The notes below the pieces were generated by a model that was not told where the DNA came from, did not search any database, and saw only the letters and a list, made by a program, of their open reading frames with translations. Below, one piece after another: positions 47,475 to 58,244 of a DNA stretch of 64,000 nt. The position numbers were made by a program, and so were the translations under genes. Position 1 is the stretch's first letter, and each line of letters starts with the position of its first letter. The stretch comes from Lutjanus erythropterus. Lineage: Eukaryota; Chordata; Actinopteri; Lutjaniformes; Lutjanidae. The DNA lies in contig CM034600.1 in assembly GCA_020091685.1 (NCBI GenBank), positions 8,321,837 to 8,385,836 of the forward strand, read 5' to 3'.

Positions 47475-48639
47475 GTAACGCAGACAAGCACACCTCACAG
47501 ACACACACATTAGAACACGGATTAGTGCAGATTTGAATATCCATGTTAAAATCTTCACTGCACAATCTCCTGATCTGCTCACACTTTCACACTCACAGAT
47601 TGATGTGAGCGCGAGCGCTTCAGCACAATGTAAAAAACATCTAGACACGCTTGAGTTCATTCACACACACATAAACATACAAAGACCACAAGTCACCGGG
47701 TCTCCTTGGCAGACAGGCTACATGCTCCTCGCGCCACCGAGCACTCTGGTCAGCCTCTGACAAGAGAATAAATCTAAGACTTGGGGAGAAGGAGCGGGAG
47801 AGGAGGAGGAGGAGGAGGAAGAGCTGAGGAAGAGCACATTGGGGCCACGCTGTTCCATCAATCCTATCCTGTTACTGCGAGCTGTCAGGGCAAGGTGGAT
47901 GGATGGATGGAAAACAACAACAGAAAAAAAGAGGGGGTCTGATTGAAAAGTCTCAGTCATCCCTTGTTGTCCCAGCAACCGCAGCCTGCTATTACAGTCA
48001 GGAGGGCATGTCGAGAAAGATTTGAGACTAGTCATGTGACAAGGTGCGTGGCCTCCACACACACACTCACACACGCACAAACACTCACACCTCAAACCTC
48101 CCAGTCACATCAGCCTGTCAAGTCAGGCTCCAGAGATCCCCAGTTGCGGGCCAACAGTTTCATCCGGCCTGCCGAGAGTGTATTTTACAGAGCCTGGGTT
48201 TGTTTTGCTAGCTGTTGAGAGCGAGCAAGCGCGCTGGTGGAATGGGAGAAAAGAGCATGGGTGATGTAGCAACAGTGAACCGTGCAAATACATTCCTTTC
48301 TGTCTGAAATTGAGATATACATCTTATGCGAAATGACACTAACAGCATCTGTTTACAGAGATTTCTCTTCCCTGCCTGCCTGCCTTTGACATTTCTCCCC
48401 TTAAAAAACAATTTGCATACAAATACATAAGCTGATGTAACTTTCAATTAACAGATGATGGCATGAATGTATATGATGTCAGCTGTTTGTTCCAGCCCTT
48501 CTGAAAAAAAGCCCTCCCACAGGCATTATTTTTTCCCCAACACTGTTCCATCTAGTCCTGCCCTAATGTGCTGTGATTGGCTACTACTCGTTACCGTGGC
48601 AATGTGTCCTTGTGATGGCCAGAAAGCCTTTAAGTCTTT
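47475..48639. other. Intron between Ser/Thr-rich exon and alpha-site exon, middle part
   Basis: A short GAG-type run at about 47799-47822; otherwise unassigned. 45377-46265 of the same intron is also without recognised repeats. Confidence 0.4.
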
Positions 48640-49140
48640 AAAAAGTTAACAGTGACATTTAGCTTCACATGGGGTACAAAGCCCAGTCTCCCTGGTGCAA
48701 ATCCTGTATTTGATTCATTTATCCGCCACGACCTCATTACTAAATTGACCCTTTCTAAGCTCCGCCCTTTTTTGGTCTGTGCTAACAGTTGAGGAAACTT
48801 GATAGTTCCTTTCTTTTCCAGTAAAAGCAATATAAAGGGACCTATCTTAAGTTAGCTCATGAAATGAAAAATTAGCTAACTAGATAGCTTTTGTTAGCAA
48901 AACTCCAACTAACTCTCTAGCTAATGCCTGATGTAGATTAACTAGCATTTTGCTAACATAAGTGAATTTAAGATGTGAATCTGTGTTTCTTTTGGTTCTC
49001 TTTTCAATATAGACGAGCCTAACTGCAGCATAGTGAAGTACAGGAAACAGGAAAGCAGAAAGGAACGGCAACAGAACTGAAGTTCCACTGGGTAACAAGC
49101 TTGATCAACTGTTAGGGCTTAAGAAGGGTCAATTTCACCC
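48640..49140. repeat. Dispersed repeat family F, copy 2
   Basis: Same block order and orientation as 32220-32880: 'gaccctttctaagctccgcc', 'gttagcaaaact', 'gatgtagattaactagca', 'gtacaggaaacagg'. It ends within about 180 nt of the Ser/Thr-rich exon (49317). Confidence 0.45.
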
Positions 49141-49316
49141 CACTGCCAATATCTACACTCACACTCATAGCCAATCAGACCACAGTAGTAGAAGCCAATC
49201 ACAGTACAACAGGATGGTACTAAGTAGAACAGTCTTGGGGGAAAAAAAATTACCCTTTTTCTCAAACATCCCTCTCAAAGCATTATGGGTAATGAAGTGA
49301 AAGAGCAGGGCTTTAC

Positions 49317-49745
49317 CGACAGGCTCCTCTGCCCCACTGGCCTCCGTTGGGACGCCGCTACCCGCTTCCTCTTCCAGCTCCTCCTCTTCTTCCATCTGGT
49401 CGTCCCCGCTTGGCTCCCCGCTACCCGAGCCCTCGAAGGAGGTCGCGGCGGCGGAGGGGGCAGGGCTGCTGCTGCGTGAGGAGGAGGCAGTGGTGGCGGC
49501 GGCGGTGGACTGAGGCTGAGGCTGGGTGTGGATGGAGTGGCGGTGGTTTGTTCGCGCACGGTTGTGGGTGATGGTGGGAGAGGGGGTGGTGGCCGGGGGC
49601 CACTCAACGGTCTCTGTCTCGGCCGTCCTCGGAGGCGGGATGGCCCACACCATGTTAGGGGGGAAGGGGGCGGTGGTGGTGATGGTGGCGGCTGCAGTGG
49701 TGGGGGGGTTGGGGGTGGGTCGGTCGGCCGGCTCTGAGATGGTTT
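49317..49745 (-). CDS. agrn: agrn exon: first Ser/Thr/Pro-rich region with glycosaminoglycan sites
   Basis: This 429-nt exon (phase 1-1) encodes a low-complexity linker. It begins TISEPADRPTPNPP, runs through Thr/Pro and His/Arg/Gln stretches and a Ser/Ala run, then reaches FEGSGSGEPSGDD, a run of Glu, GSG and ASGAEE. Ser-Gly pairs next to acidic residues are typical heparan-sulfate attachment sites, and agrin carries its glycan chains in this region. The linker composition is poorly conserved between species, so the call rests on position, exon phase and the acidic SG motifs. The high GC makes long open frames on both strands here; those are shadows. Confidence 0.92.
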
Positions 49746-51585
49746 CTGGTGGAGGGAAGGAAGGGGAGGAAGCAAGGAATGGATGAATGACTGAGCAAAG
49801 ATGAAAATGTTTGATTTTTGCCTCACCTATCTCCATAAAAACTTCAAAAATCACAGCAGAGGAAATAAAAACATCATTAACCAACAGAACCACTTAATGA
49901 TTATTACAACCGACTGTTGACAATAACTTTTTACCTCAGCATTTACTGATGATTATGTCCTATTTAATCTTCTAACCCTTCTCCCTGATGCTCAACAATG
50001 TCATTATGAAATTACATTATAAAATACACACTCACACACACATACACACAGACAGACATATATTCAGGCTCCCATTTGTAAGAGCAACCCTTCTGATTAA
50101 AAACCCTGCAATGGATGAGATGTCAGGAATCTTTATTTGACAAACCTTAAGTAATGAAAGTGCATCCATATGCAGAGTGAATATGGAATATGCCAACAGA
50201 TGACATACTGCATTCACAGTTATATGCACTGCAGTGTGTTTCGCCTGCAGATGAGTTATGTTGCCCAGACGTGGTTAAACTACTCCAGTCGGTGTCAATG
50301 CATAGAGCAGAGTGTGTTTGTGCTTGTGTGTGTACACATATGGCGTACATTTGTGTGCACAATATGCATGCTGGTGTGTTGCGTGCGTGCTGTGCCAATG
50401 CCTATGAATTATATATCCATATTCAAATGCTGCCCTCCAGTAGCAAAGCTTTAATCACCAACAGCCAGTGCCTCCGGTGATGAATGATTGATAGAAATGG
50501 GGCAAAAAAAGCCGGCTTTAACTCTGGCTTCAAAGACGGCAGACTGCTGCTCGCAGAGAGCATGAGCATCCGTCAACGCCACCACAAACACACTGCTGTC
50601 AACACATAAACACACGCGCGCACACACACAAACATGCACAAATACAAGGCAAGAAATCACTCCAAATGAGGGAGAGAGAAGAGGCTCTCCGCAGAGAGAC
50701 CATCATTACCAATGCAAAAAGCTCTGGTGCAAAAGGACAAACTGTCTGCGATAAAAGAACGATAAATAGGACAAAAACTCCTGAGGGGGAGCGGGGAGTT
50801 GGCAGGGAGATGCAACGTAAGGGAGCACTTCAGATTTAGCCAAAGCAAGCAGGCGTGACAATACTGAGGTTCTTCCTTTACTTCTTTACGCCCCATGAGT
50901 ATAGATGTGTGGGTGAAATGAACAGAAGATTTAAAAAAAAAAAACTATACCGTAGATTTGCGCCTCATTAAGATTCGCCTAACATTATGTGTAGGACTTA
51001 ATTACACTGCTATAATCGCCTATTTGATCAGCAATTATTCACCGAGGTGTGAAATGTGATACCTACTGAGACGGCAGAAAGCCTGGGAGACACAAGGTGT
51101 CAGCTTAAAGTGTGGCAGATATTTGTATAGAGAGAGATTTGGAGTGGAAGAGCACAGAGCGGTGATGCTATCACCAAGAATGGTGGCATGCATTGCCTTT
51201 CCTCTTGGCTACACCTGTCAGTCAGGTGCCAAGCTTAGCGTCAGGAGGCTTGCTCCCTGGGAAGTGTCTAATGTGTGTTTGGGTGTGTGTGCATATCTCG
51301 AGCAGCGGAGCTCCATGACACAGGATAAGGGAAGAAAAGAATGCATGTCTGAAAGAGGAAAGAGGGACTGGCAGCGCAGTCTGTTCAGCTGATGCTTCTC
51401 TTAATCAAGTTTAACAGTCCATTTGCCTTTTTTTTTGCTTTTCTTTCCCTCTCAGTGGAGCAGTGGACAGTTATGTCACAGGATGGAGAGGGAGAAAAAA
51501 TCATTGTCATCTGGGCTTGTCTCAGCTGTGTAGTTATCGTTGAAAGGTGGTTATTAAGATTGTTTGTGGTGTCAGCTGCGCTCAG
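49746..51585. other. Intron between Kazal 9 and the Ser/Thr-rich exon, distal part
   Basis: Only short CA stretches (50025-50060, 50605-50635) and a candidate conserved block at 50960-51060. 52691-53773 is unassigned. Confidence 0.4.
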
Positions 51586-51619
51586 TGAGGAGGAGGAGGA
51601 GGAGGAGGAGGAGGAGGAA
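51586..51619. repeat. GAG/GGA trinucleotide microsatellite
   Basis: About 11 units; it gives poly-Glu and poly-Ser open frames on the two strands, which are not genes. Confidence 0.9.
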
Positions 51620-52339
51620 GCTGGATACAGGAGAGCGCAGGGGGACGACAAGGGAGCCAGAGAGCCGGAGAAGAAAATGATAGGGACAAATGTCTAAAGA
51701 AAAGGGTTTAAAGTTGTTTAACAAAGCGAGCAGTCGGGGAATGTGGCAAGGCAAACAGTGGGAACAGAATGAGGGACTGAATAATGAGAGAAAATCGCAG
51801 GACATGGTGAAGGCAACAGAACCCTAATATGCAGGCGGAGGGACTGCTGGTGCCATATGCTGGCATTCGTTGCCAATTTGCTGCAAACCTACAGGTGATA
51901 ACACCATATGGGAGAGGCAGGCCATTGCCAACTTGGTGGCCATTTTCCCCCGGCGCCAGAATTTGCTCATCGGTCCAAATGCCCTCCCTCTGCTGCTTGG
52001 TACAGTAGCTCGTGCATTTTTTACTGGGTTCCTCAGATATCGCTTCATCTTTTTGCTGAGACGACGAGCCAGAGAAACTCCTCCCTGCGCTGGCTGGGAT
52101 GTCTTTTAGCTGGGAGACTTCAGAGGCAGCTGGGTAACATCACAGTTAGCTGTGAGTTCTCTGTCACAAGCAGAAAGATTTGAAGGCGCTTCTGAATTTT
52201 TCCCCGCCTGCCCATTAGTGGCACACTGTGCAGCAGAATGTAGTCACACTCTGCGGTATAATAAAAAGTTGCAACGGATCAATGACGTTAAAAAAGATCA
52301 ATATTCACTCATTTATATAAGCCCTTGGCATTGCTCTCT

Positions 52340-52690
52340 TGTCAAACCACAGAGCAGCTCGGCGAGCATTAGCATGCCACAGCGCTGAGGCCGGGCGTCT
52401 GGAAGCACTGCATGTAAACAGCGAGAGGGGAGGGCGAGCAGGGCTGCGGCGTGGTGAGGGGTGGAGGCAGAGCAAATGCTAATTCGCACCCAGCCACACG
52501 TGAAATGAGCTCGAGATCTAACCCCCGAGCCGACAGCGGCGGCAGAGCAGCTACCCGCGGTGCGACCACATCCGGGGGAAGAAATTAAAAGATCCTCTGT
52601 GGCTGTCGGTGGGCCTGCGCGCTCGCCTGTCTGTTCCTCCCCCGAGGGCTCCGCAGAGAAAGAGTCCGCTGTGAGGCGTCTTCTTTGCCT
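52340..52690. other. CpG-rich intronic interval
   Basis: By eye, about 28 CpG dinucleotides fall in the 360 nt from 52321 to 52680, in GC-rich sequence surrounded by ordinary intron. It is not an agrn exon: no module resemblance, and the minus-strand frame does not continue the protein. It could be an alternative promoter or an unmethylated regulatory element. Confidence 0.4.
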
Positions 52691-53773
52691 TCTGTGTGCA
52701 GCAACGCTAGGTGAGGGATTACACACAACCCACATCTCTATTGCCAGGCAACGGAGGAATGTGAAACCAGACTGGATTTTGGCTCCTTTTGCTGGTAACC
52801 CACGGCACTGAATTTGTAATTACCAGATGTTCAGGGACTTATCAAAGCCTTGTCGATCTCTTGCTGAGCCTATTTGGATTCTTTAGCTGTGTACCTGCGA
52901 CTGCAGCACGAAACAGACCATGTCAACAGCCTCGCCTCCCATGGTTATGACCTAGTTTGGCTGCTCAAAGGATATGTTCTATAGGACTTTGCTTTTGTGG
53001 TGACACATTATTAGGTCACCTGATCTGTGCCCACTGAGCGACGAGGTGAATGAACATTTTTCCACCTTAAAATGCGAGACACCTGGCAGTGGCTCATGGC
53101 CAGAACCACACAGCTGGCACTCATCTTCCCTACTGAGCTTGCCGGCGGCGTCTGTAGAACCCCGTTGTGACGCAAGCTGGCAGCCGGAGTGACAACTTCA
53201 CTGTACATGAAAGCCGTGGCCTTGGCACGTGTCCCGGCCCCTATTACACTGATCCAAACAATGTCCATCAGCATCTGGATCAAGGGCCAAGAGCTGCACC
53301 TTTTACCTGGTACACATGTACCCTACATCCGCCATCATCGCACTGGAGCAGCGTCGTGTTCCTGGCGGTGTAAAGCTGCAAAGGGATTGACGCATTTCCC
53401 AACAGGAGGGTTTGAAGATGAAGCCAAATCCCAACAGAGGAGCGAGAAAGCAAAGAGGAAGTGTCATCGCTATCTTGTGGGATTGCAAAGCTCAGACTTC
53501 AGTGAAACTACAGAGACCTCGGTATTAAAATGCTACAATGTCTCTCCCTTTCTTATTCTAATTTTTCTCCAGTGCCACAGATGATTTTGCTCTCACCTGG
53601 AAGTTCACAGGCAGAGAGAGGGCAGGGTGTACTCTATGTACTCACTGAAATGAACTAAATATTTGCTATTAAATAGTCATAATCATGGAGCTTGAGAAAG
53701 TGCAGTATTACAAACAGCAGAGTTCTCGGAGGAGATCTTGAATACAGATCACTCCTCTACATGTAATTTTGCT

Positions 53774-54230
53774 TTAAAGGGATAGTTTGGATTATTTGAA
53801 GGTACATATTGATAGTTAGTGCATTAGCACCAGTAGATGCGGGTCAGCACACCCCCATTTAGGAGAGGCAGATAGGGGCACCAGCATGAAGGCTGAGCAA
53901 TGAAAGGCTGCATAATGTATTTCAACCAAAGGATAGTTTGGATTCATAAAAGTCACGCAATAACACAAACAAACCAATGGATCAAAGCAGTGAGAAACCA
54001 GCAACACCTGTGTTCTGCAAAGTTAGATTACTGATTTTGGCAATGGTGGTTGGTTTATGGCTAATATAATTAATAAAATGTTAAATAAATATTGTTTAAT
54101 AATAAAAGACTAAATATAGTGTACACCTGTCCACAGCAGCACATTGCTAAGCTTACATGCAGCATCTACTTTAGGTAACACACTGACTATCAGTAAGTAG
54201 CTCATACAACCTACATCAAATAATGCTATT
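53774..54230. mobile_element. Foldback element family B, shortened copy
   Basis: The left end is tttaaagggatagtttgg. The right half has 'gcatctactttaggtaacac' and 'agctcatacaacctacatca' with a decayed terminus. About 300 nt of the family's middle is missing. It lies 230 nt downstream (transcript) of the Kazal 9 exon. Confidence 0.7.
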
Positions 54231-54461
54231 GATAGCAGTCACACACTGTCCTGTAGACACAAAATCCAAGCTGAATTTGGACACACATTGCTGTGACTTT
54301 ACTGAGGCGAGGGCAGAGAGATGGATAGGGGTAGGAGGAGAAACAGCAGGAGGGGGATAATGTGAGGCCCACGGCGCTGCTCATTATCTTCTGATCAGGG
54401 GCCTGACAACAGTTGGCCATCCATGCGACGCGTGATGCATGGAGGCTTCGACAGCGCTCAC

Positions 54462-54567
54462 CTGTGCACTGTCCGAAGTGCTGCACCGTGATGTCCTTGT
54501 CCTGCCTACAGGCTATGGTCCTCAGCTGGCACTGGTCGGCATAGGTCACCCCATCTGAGCCGCACAC
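54462..54567 (-). CDS. agrn: agrn exon: follistatin-Kazal module 9, Kazal half
   Basis: It encodes VCGSDGVTYADQCQLRTIAC and a closing GQC, the canonical Kazal signature C-x-x-x-G-x-T-Y-x-(x)2-C-x-L. The ninth follistatin-Kazal repeat of mammalian agrin reads almost the same. The exon is 106 nt (35 codons plus one base), phase 0-1, with acceptor gagcag and donor gtgagc. The next exon supplies the second and third bases of a Glu codon, giving T-E-T-I-S. Confidence 0.97.
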
Positions 54568-54712
54568 CTGCTCCATGGTGACAGAGATGGAGAGAGGGGA
54601 GGTGGGGACACATGTTAACTCCCTGTAGGCCACTGAAACAATGTCTTTCAGTTTATACCAGAAACTTGCAGATCAAACTACTTGTTTCTGAAGTGCGGAC
54701 AGTTTTACCCAC

Positions 54713-54837
54713 CTTGGTCTTGTTTTTCTCATCGCAGTCAGGTGAGGGGCACTCGCAGTGGGCTTGGCCATTCACCTCAATGCAAGAAGCTCCATAATTG
54801 CACACTAACTCTTCACATGAAGTCGGAGCCTCAGGAC
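54713..54837 (-). CDS. agrn: agrn exon: follistatin-Kazal module 9, first half
   Basis: It encodes SCEELVCNYGASCIEVNGQA followed by HCECP, the follistatin-like EGF half of the last follistatin-Kazal repeat, and ends at N-K-T-K before the Kazal part. Kazal-type modules resemble protease-inhibitor folds. In agrin they contribute to the rod-like N-terminal half and bind growth factors. N-K-T is a potential N-glycosylation site. The exon is 125 nt, phase 1-0, with acceptor cttccacag and donor gtgggt. It is separated from its partner exon by only 145 nt. Confidence 0.96.
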
Positions 54838-56929
54838 CTGTGGAAGAAATGGGTTTGTGCTGTTACACTCTCTGTACAGTCCCATAATCATACAGTTTGG
54901 AGAAATGGTGGATGTTAAGTTAAATTAAAAGTTTTGCTTATATATTCAATATTATACTTCCACAATTATAGAACTTTTGCTTACACTAGTTAAGCAAGCA
55001 AAAGTTGTGCCTGTTAAACAGCCATTAAATTGATTTCTCAAAATCTGGAAAGCATGGTGAGATATAAAAAGTAATCAGCAAACCAAACTAAAATTGTTTT
55101 TTTGAGCCCTTAACACATTCATATACACTGTATATTAGTAGAAGTTGTAAAGCTTCAGTTGCTCAAAGGAAGTGACGGACTCACTATCTGAGAAGCAGGG
55201 GTGAAAAAAATAAGGGCATCAGATGTATGTGGTGGGCCACGCACACGCCGAAAGTCGTGATGTACTTTAACCCATTTTATCCACTGGAAGGGCACCTTAA
55301 AGGGCATTTTACCACATTGTGTCCCCTGAGGAGCACTCTAGAAGGCACTTCATCACGTTTTGTCCACTGCAAGAGCACTCTAGTGGGCACTTTATCATAT
55401 TTTTTTATCTACCTTAGGAGCAACCATGAAGGCACTTTTGCAGTATTTTTGTCAAAGATTGATCAATCTCAGTCGACTAGTGCTTCAAAGCTTATTCCAC
55501 TTCCTTTGTAAGATGTCAAAGTTTGGATCTGGACAAAAAGTGTAAAGACCCCCATTCATAATGTTGACATTGGAATTCTAAATCAATATTTGAACACTGT
55601 GCTGCTATTTTTTTCTTTTTTTTGTTTGCAAATCTATTCATTCTGTTTAAACCTGGTGTTTCTGTACAATTGCAGATAAAGATACAGGCTACACTAATAT
55701 TTTTAGATTCATACAATTTGTAGATGTAGACTCCAGTGGTGGCTGCTTCAAACCATATTTGTTGGCATTCAGCCTTCCAAAAACAACATTTCACCACCAT
55801 TAATAAAAATAACAGTTTGCTCTCCCATTTGCTGCACGTAAAGGGAGGCATGCACCTGCCAATTAACTGGGTATTCCAGCAGGAATCTAACAGCACCAAA
55901 AATCACTTTTATGTTGATGAAACTGATGAGTTATGTTCAGTCAAAAAGCTGATTTTGACAAATAAAGAGTAACTCGTTTAATCCAAATAATTACTTTATT
56001 CAAATGGAGGATTCTGTTCAATGATTTTTTAAATCTTTTTTTTTTTTCTTAATTTAAAAACTTCAGAAGAAGCTCTGAATGTAAAGCTTCCTAAGTTTCA
56101 TCTTGCTAACACTGTCTTCCTTTGGGACAGTTAGCATTAGTGTTAGCAGCTATATGCTAGATACTACAGAGCCACAATCCCTGACACCTTTAACCCTGCT
56201 CTGTCTATTTAAAATGTGTGTAGGAGTTGGAGACAGATATTACTCTCTAGCTCTTTCTCCTCTATGGGAGCGACCTGTTTTAGTCTCTTTACAACCACAC
56301 TTCCACAGCGGTAATATAATCATAAAATTGTCTAGTTACCTGTGCATAACATGGTGTGAATTATTCATAGTTTCACAGACCACAGCAATATCCCTAAACT
56401 GCCTTACTGCAGGAAAAAGAGAGTTTTGTAAAGGTGTACACTCAGGATATTTTGGCTCTGCATTTTTTTTCTCCAACAGATCTCTCCTGAAGCTCTCCAA
56501 AGGAGTGTTTGAAGCCTTGAAGTTGCAGCAGCAGGAGCTGCAGTCGGGGAGCCCAGCACCCACCTGTCGGGCTGCGAGTGTGGGGTCTTTGCATTGTTGC
56601 AACATCACAGAGGCTTAGAGTACCCCCCACCCCTTGGCTCCCGCTTTCATGTGCTACCACTCCTCAGTACCTTGTCTTTTCATCTGGCAAGTTGTGTGGC
56701 GGAGTGCCCCACCACTGTGCCGGGACTGCTGGCTTCATTAAGCATTTGACTTCCAGTCGATATCTGATGGTGCATCTTAATCAAGGAGCTGCAGGCCCCC
56801 ACAGCAGGAACTAACCTTTCCTTCAACTAACTTTTATAGCTTGTGTAATCACTGTGGCTGTTTTCTTTATCAATCCAACTCATCAATAGTTCTCATGAAC
56901 ATTATCATACGCATAGGCTGGGGTGAACC
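54838..56929. other. Intron between laminin-EGF2 and Kazal 9, distal part
   Basis: Contains the 55280-55450 array and a 171-codon open frame at 56103-56618 that I do not accept as a gene. Otherwise unassigned. Confidence 0.4.
55280..55450. repeat. Tandem array of 'gggcac-ttta-cata' units
   Basis: Three to four units of about 50 bp, each with 'agcactctag' and 'ggcactt(t/c)atca'. It is the inverted relative of the array at 25100-25245. Confidence 0.55.
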
Positions 56930-57752
56930 AGCAAGGATTACCAGGTTAAGTCATGGTTTTACTTTAAATTATGTTGCCACACACTTTTAAACCATCTTAA
57001 AATTAAGAAACTAAATAAATAATTGAAACCTCTCTTTAAACCTCAGTTTAGATTTTACTCTAAACCTGGATTAAATGTAATGGTGTTGCACCAAATGTTT
57101 AAACTCCAATTTAAAATGTGGTCCCCTTTTTAGATGGATTTAGCAAAATAATCAAGTTCCTCAAAAAAAGTTAAAGGACAGATTCAACCCAACTGAATTT
57201 TATGATGTGTTGTAGTTGTTGTAGTTGTAGTTTGTTTGCTGAGTCATCACAAGTAGGCTAACTAGTCTAACTAACTTTTAGCTAGCTAGCAAATGATGTA
57301 CTGTTTTGGTAACTTTTTAGCTATCTAGCAAACCATGCAACATTTTCTTAATTTTTAATCTAGCTAGTAAAAAATGCATCGTTTTGTTAACTTTTTAGCT
57401 AGCAAACACAACATTTTGTTTAGCAATAGAGAGCAGCTGAAAGTTAACATTTACCCCTCTTTCATACTTAATACTGTATGTCATTACAGCACACAAATTT
57501 ATTTTTATTTACAATGATGGAGATGCTTGCTTGCCCATATTAAAATAAATGATATTTTAATATGAGCAAGCAAGAATCACCATGACTGGTTTAACTAATA
57601 AGACTATCAATGAGATTGTTTTTTAATTGTGCAACAGAGCTCTGCTTAAACTTAATCGTGACTTTAGATTTACTCATTTTAAACCTAGCTTTGCTAAACA
57701 CTGCTTAGAAGTAATCTTAGATTAAATTAATCTCTGTTGGTGCCAGTCTTAG
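56930..57752. mobile_element. Repeat family E, copy 2 (inverted relative to copy 1)
   Basis: It contains 'gttgcaccaaatgtttaaac', 'aactttttagctagctagca' units at 57270-57410 and 'tagagagcagctgaaagtta', all inverted relative to 11330-12112. A 21-bp-arm hairpin lies inside at 57526-57574. It probably ends near 'gtgcaacagagctctgct' or a little beyond. Confidence 0.6.
57526..57574. repeat. Short perfect-type hairpin
   Basis: cttgcttgcccatattaaa(at) and attttaatatgagcaag(caag) form 21-bp arms with one mismatch and a 7-nt loop. Confidence 0.85.
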
Positions 57753-58100
57753 TGCTCTGAATCCACCAAAATGGAGTATGATGTAGAGGAAATTGAATAT
57801 CAATGGGTGATGTATCATGCCTGTGTCATTTGTACACTCCAGTATTTTCCTAATCACTATCGATTAACTGCCCTGCAGCCGCTTCCTTCCCTTTGCCAAG
57901 AAACCAGATGGATGTGAGGAGCAGACAGAGGAAGAAGTGGCTGCTAGGAGGCTGATCCACGGATCAGACAAGTTACAGAAAAACAATCCAGAAAGAGAGA
58001 GAGAGAGAAGCTGGGATAAAAGATAAAAATGTGTCTGTGTGTGTGTGTTTATGTGGTTTATTAATGCTCCACTGGTTGCCTTGGTACTCTCTCTTATTAC

Positions 58101-58244
58101 CTTTGTCGCAGCCATTCATGCCCATCTTGCTTCCATCTGGACACACGTTGCACTTCATGCCCTTCACTCCTGTCTTGCAGGAACACAGACCTGACATCTG
58201 CTCACAGTCGTCTCGTACTGAGCCCGTGGGGTCGCAGTTACACG
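58101..58244 (-). CDS. agrn: agrn exon: laminin-EGF-like domain 2
   Basis: It encodes [28 protein letters not shown] and [11 protein letters not shown], ending at NGCDK. This is the second laminin-EGF module of agrin, and the [14 protein letters not shown] core is nearly identical to the mammalian one. The 144-nt exon is phase 1-1, with acceptor ccacaacag and donor gtaata. It joins to the preceding exon as GC-T-P-C-N-C, matching the agrin linker. The neighbouring intron carries a CA/TG stretch and an AG-rich tract at 57990-58045, which is not coding. Confidence 0.97.

Noticed and set aside
49275..49826. Long Pro-rich minus-strand frame and Gly/Val-rich plus-strand frames over the Ser/Thr exon
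   Set aside because: They are alternative-frame shadows of a GC-rich low-complexity exon; the agrn frame joins both neighbouring exons in phase.
51586..51619. Poly-Glu / poly-Ser open frames
   Set aside because: Translations of a GAG microsatellite.
52313..52735. 140-codon minus-strand frame in the CpG-rich block
   Set aside because: It does not resemble any agrin module and has no matching phase to the Kazal or Ser/Thr exons; high GC alone explains the open frame.
56103..56618. 171-codon plus-strand open frame
   Set aside because: No recognisable domain or initiation context, and no homology I can name; it reads across ordinary intron. A protein search with no hits would confirm rejection.
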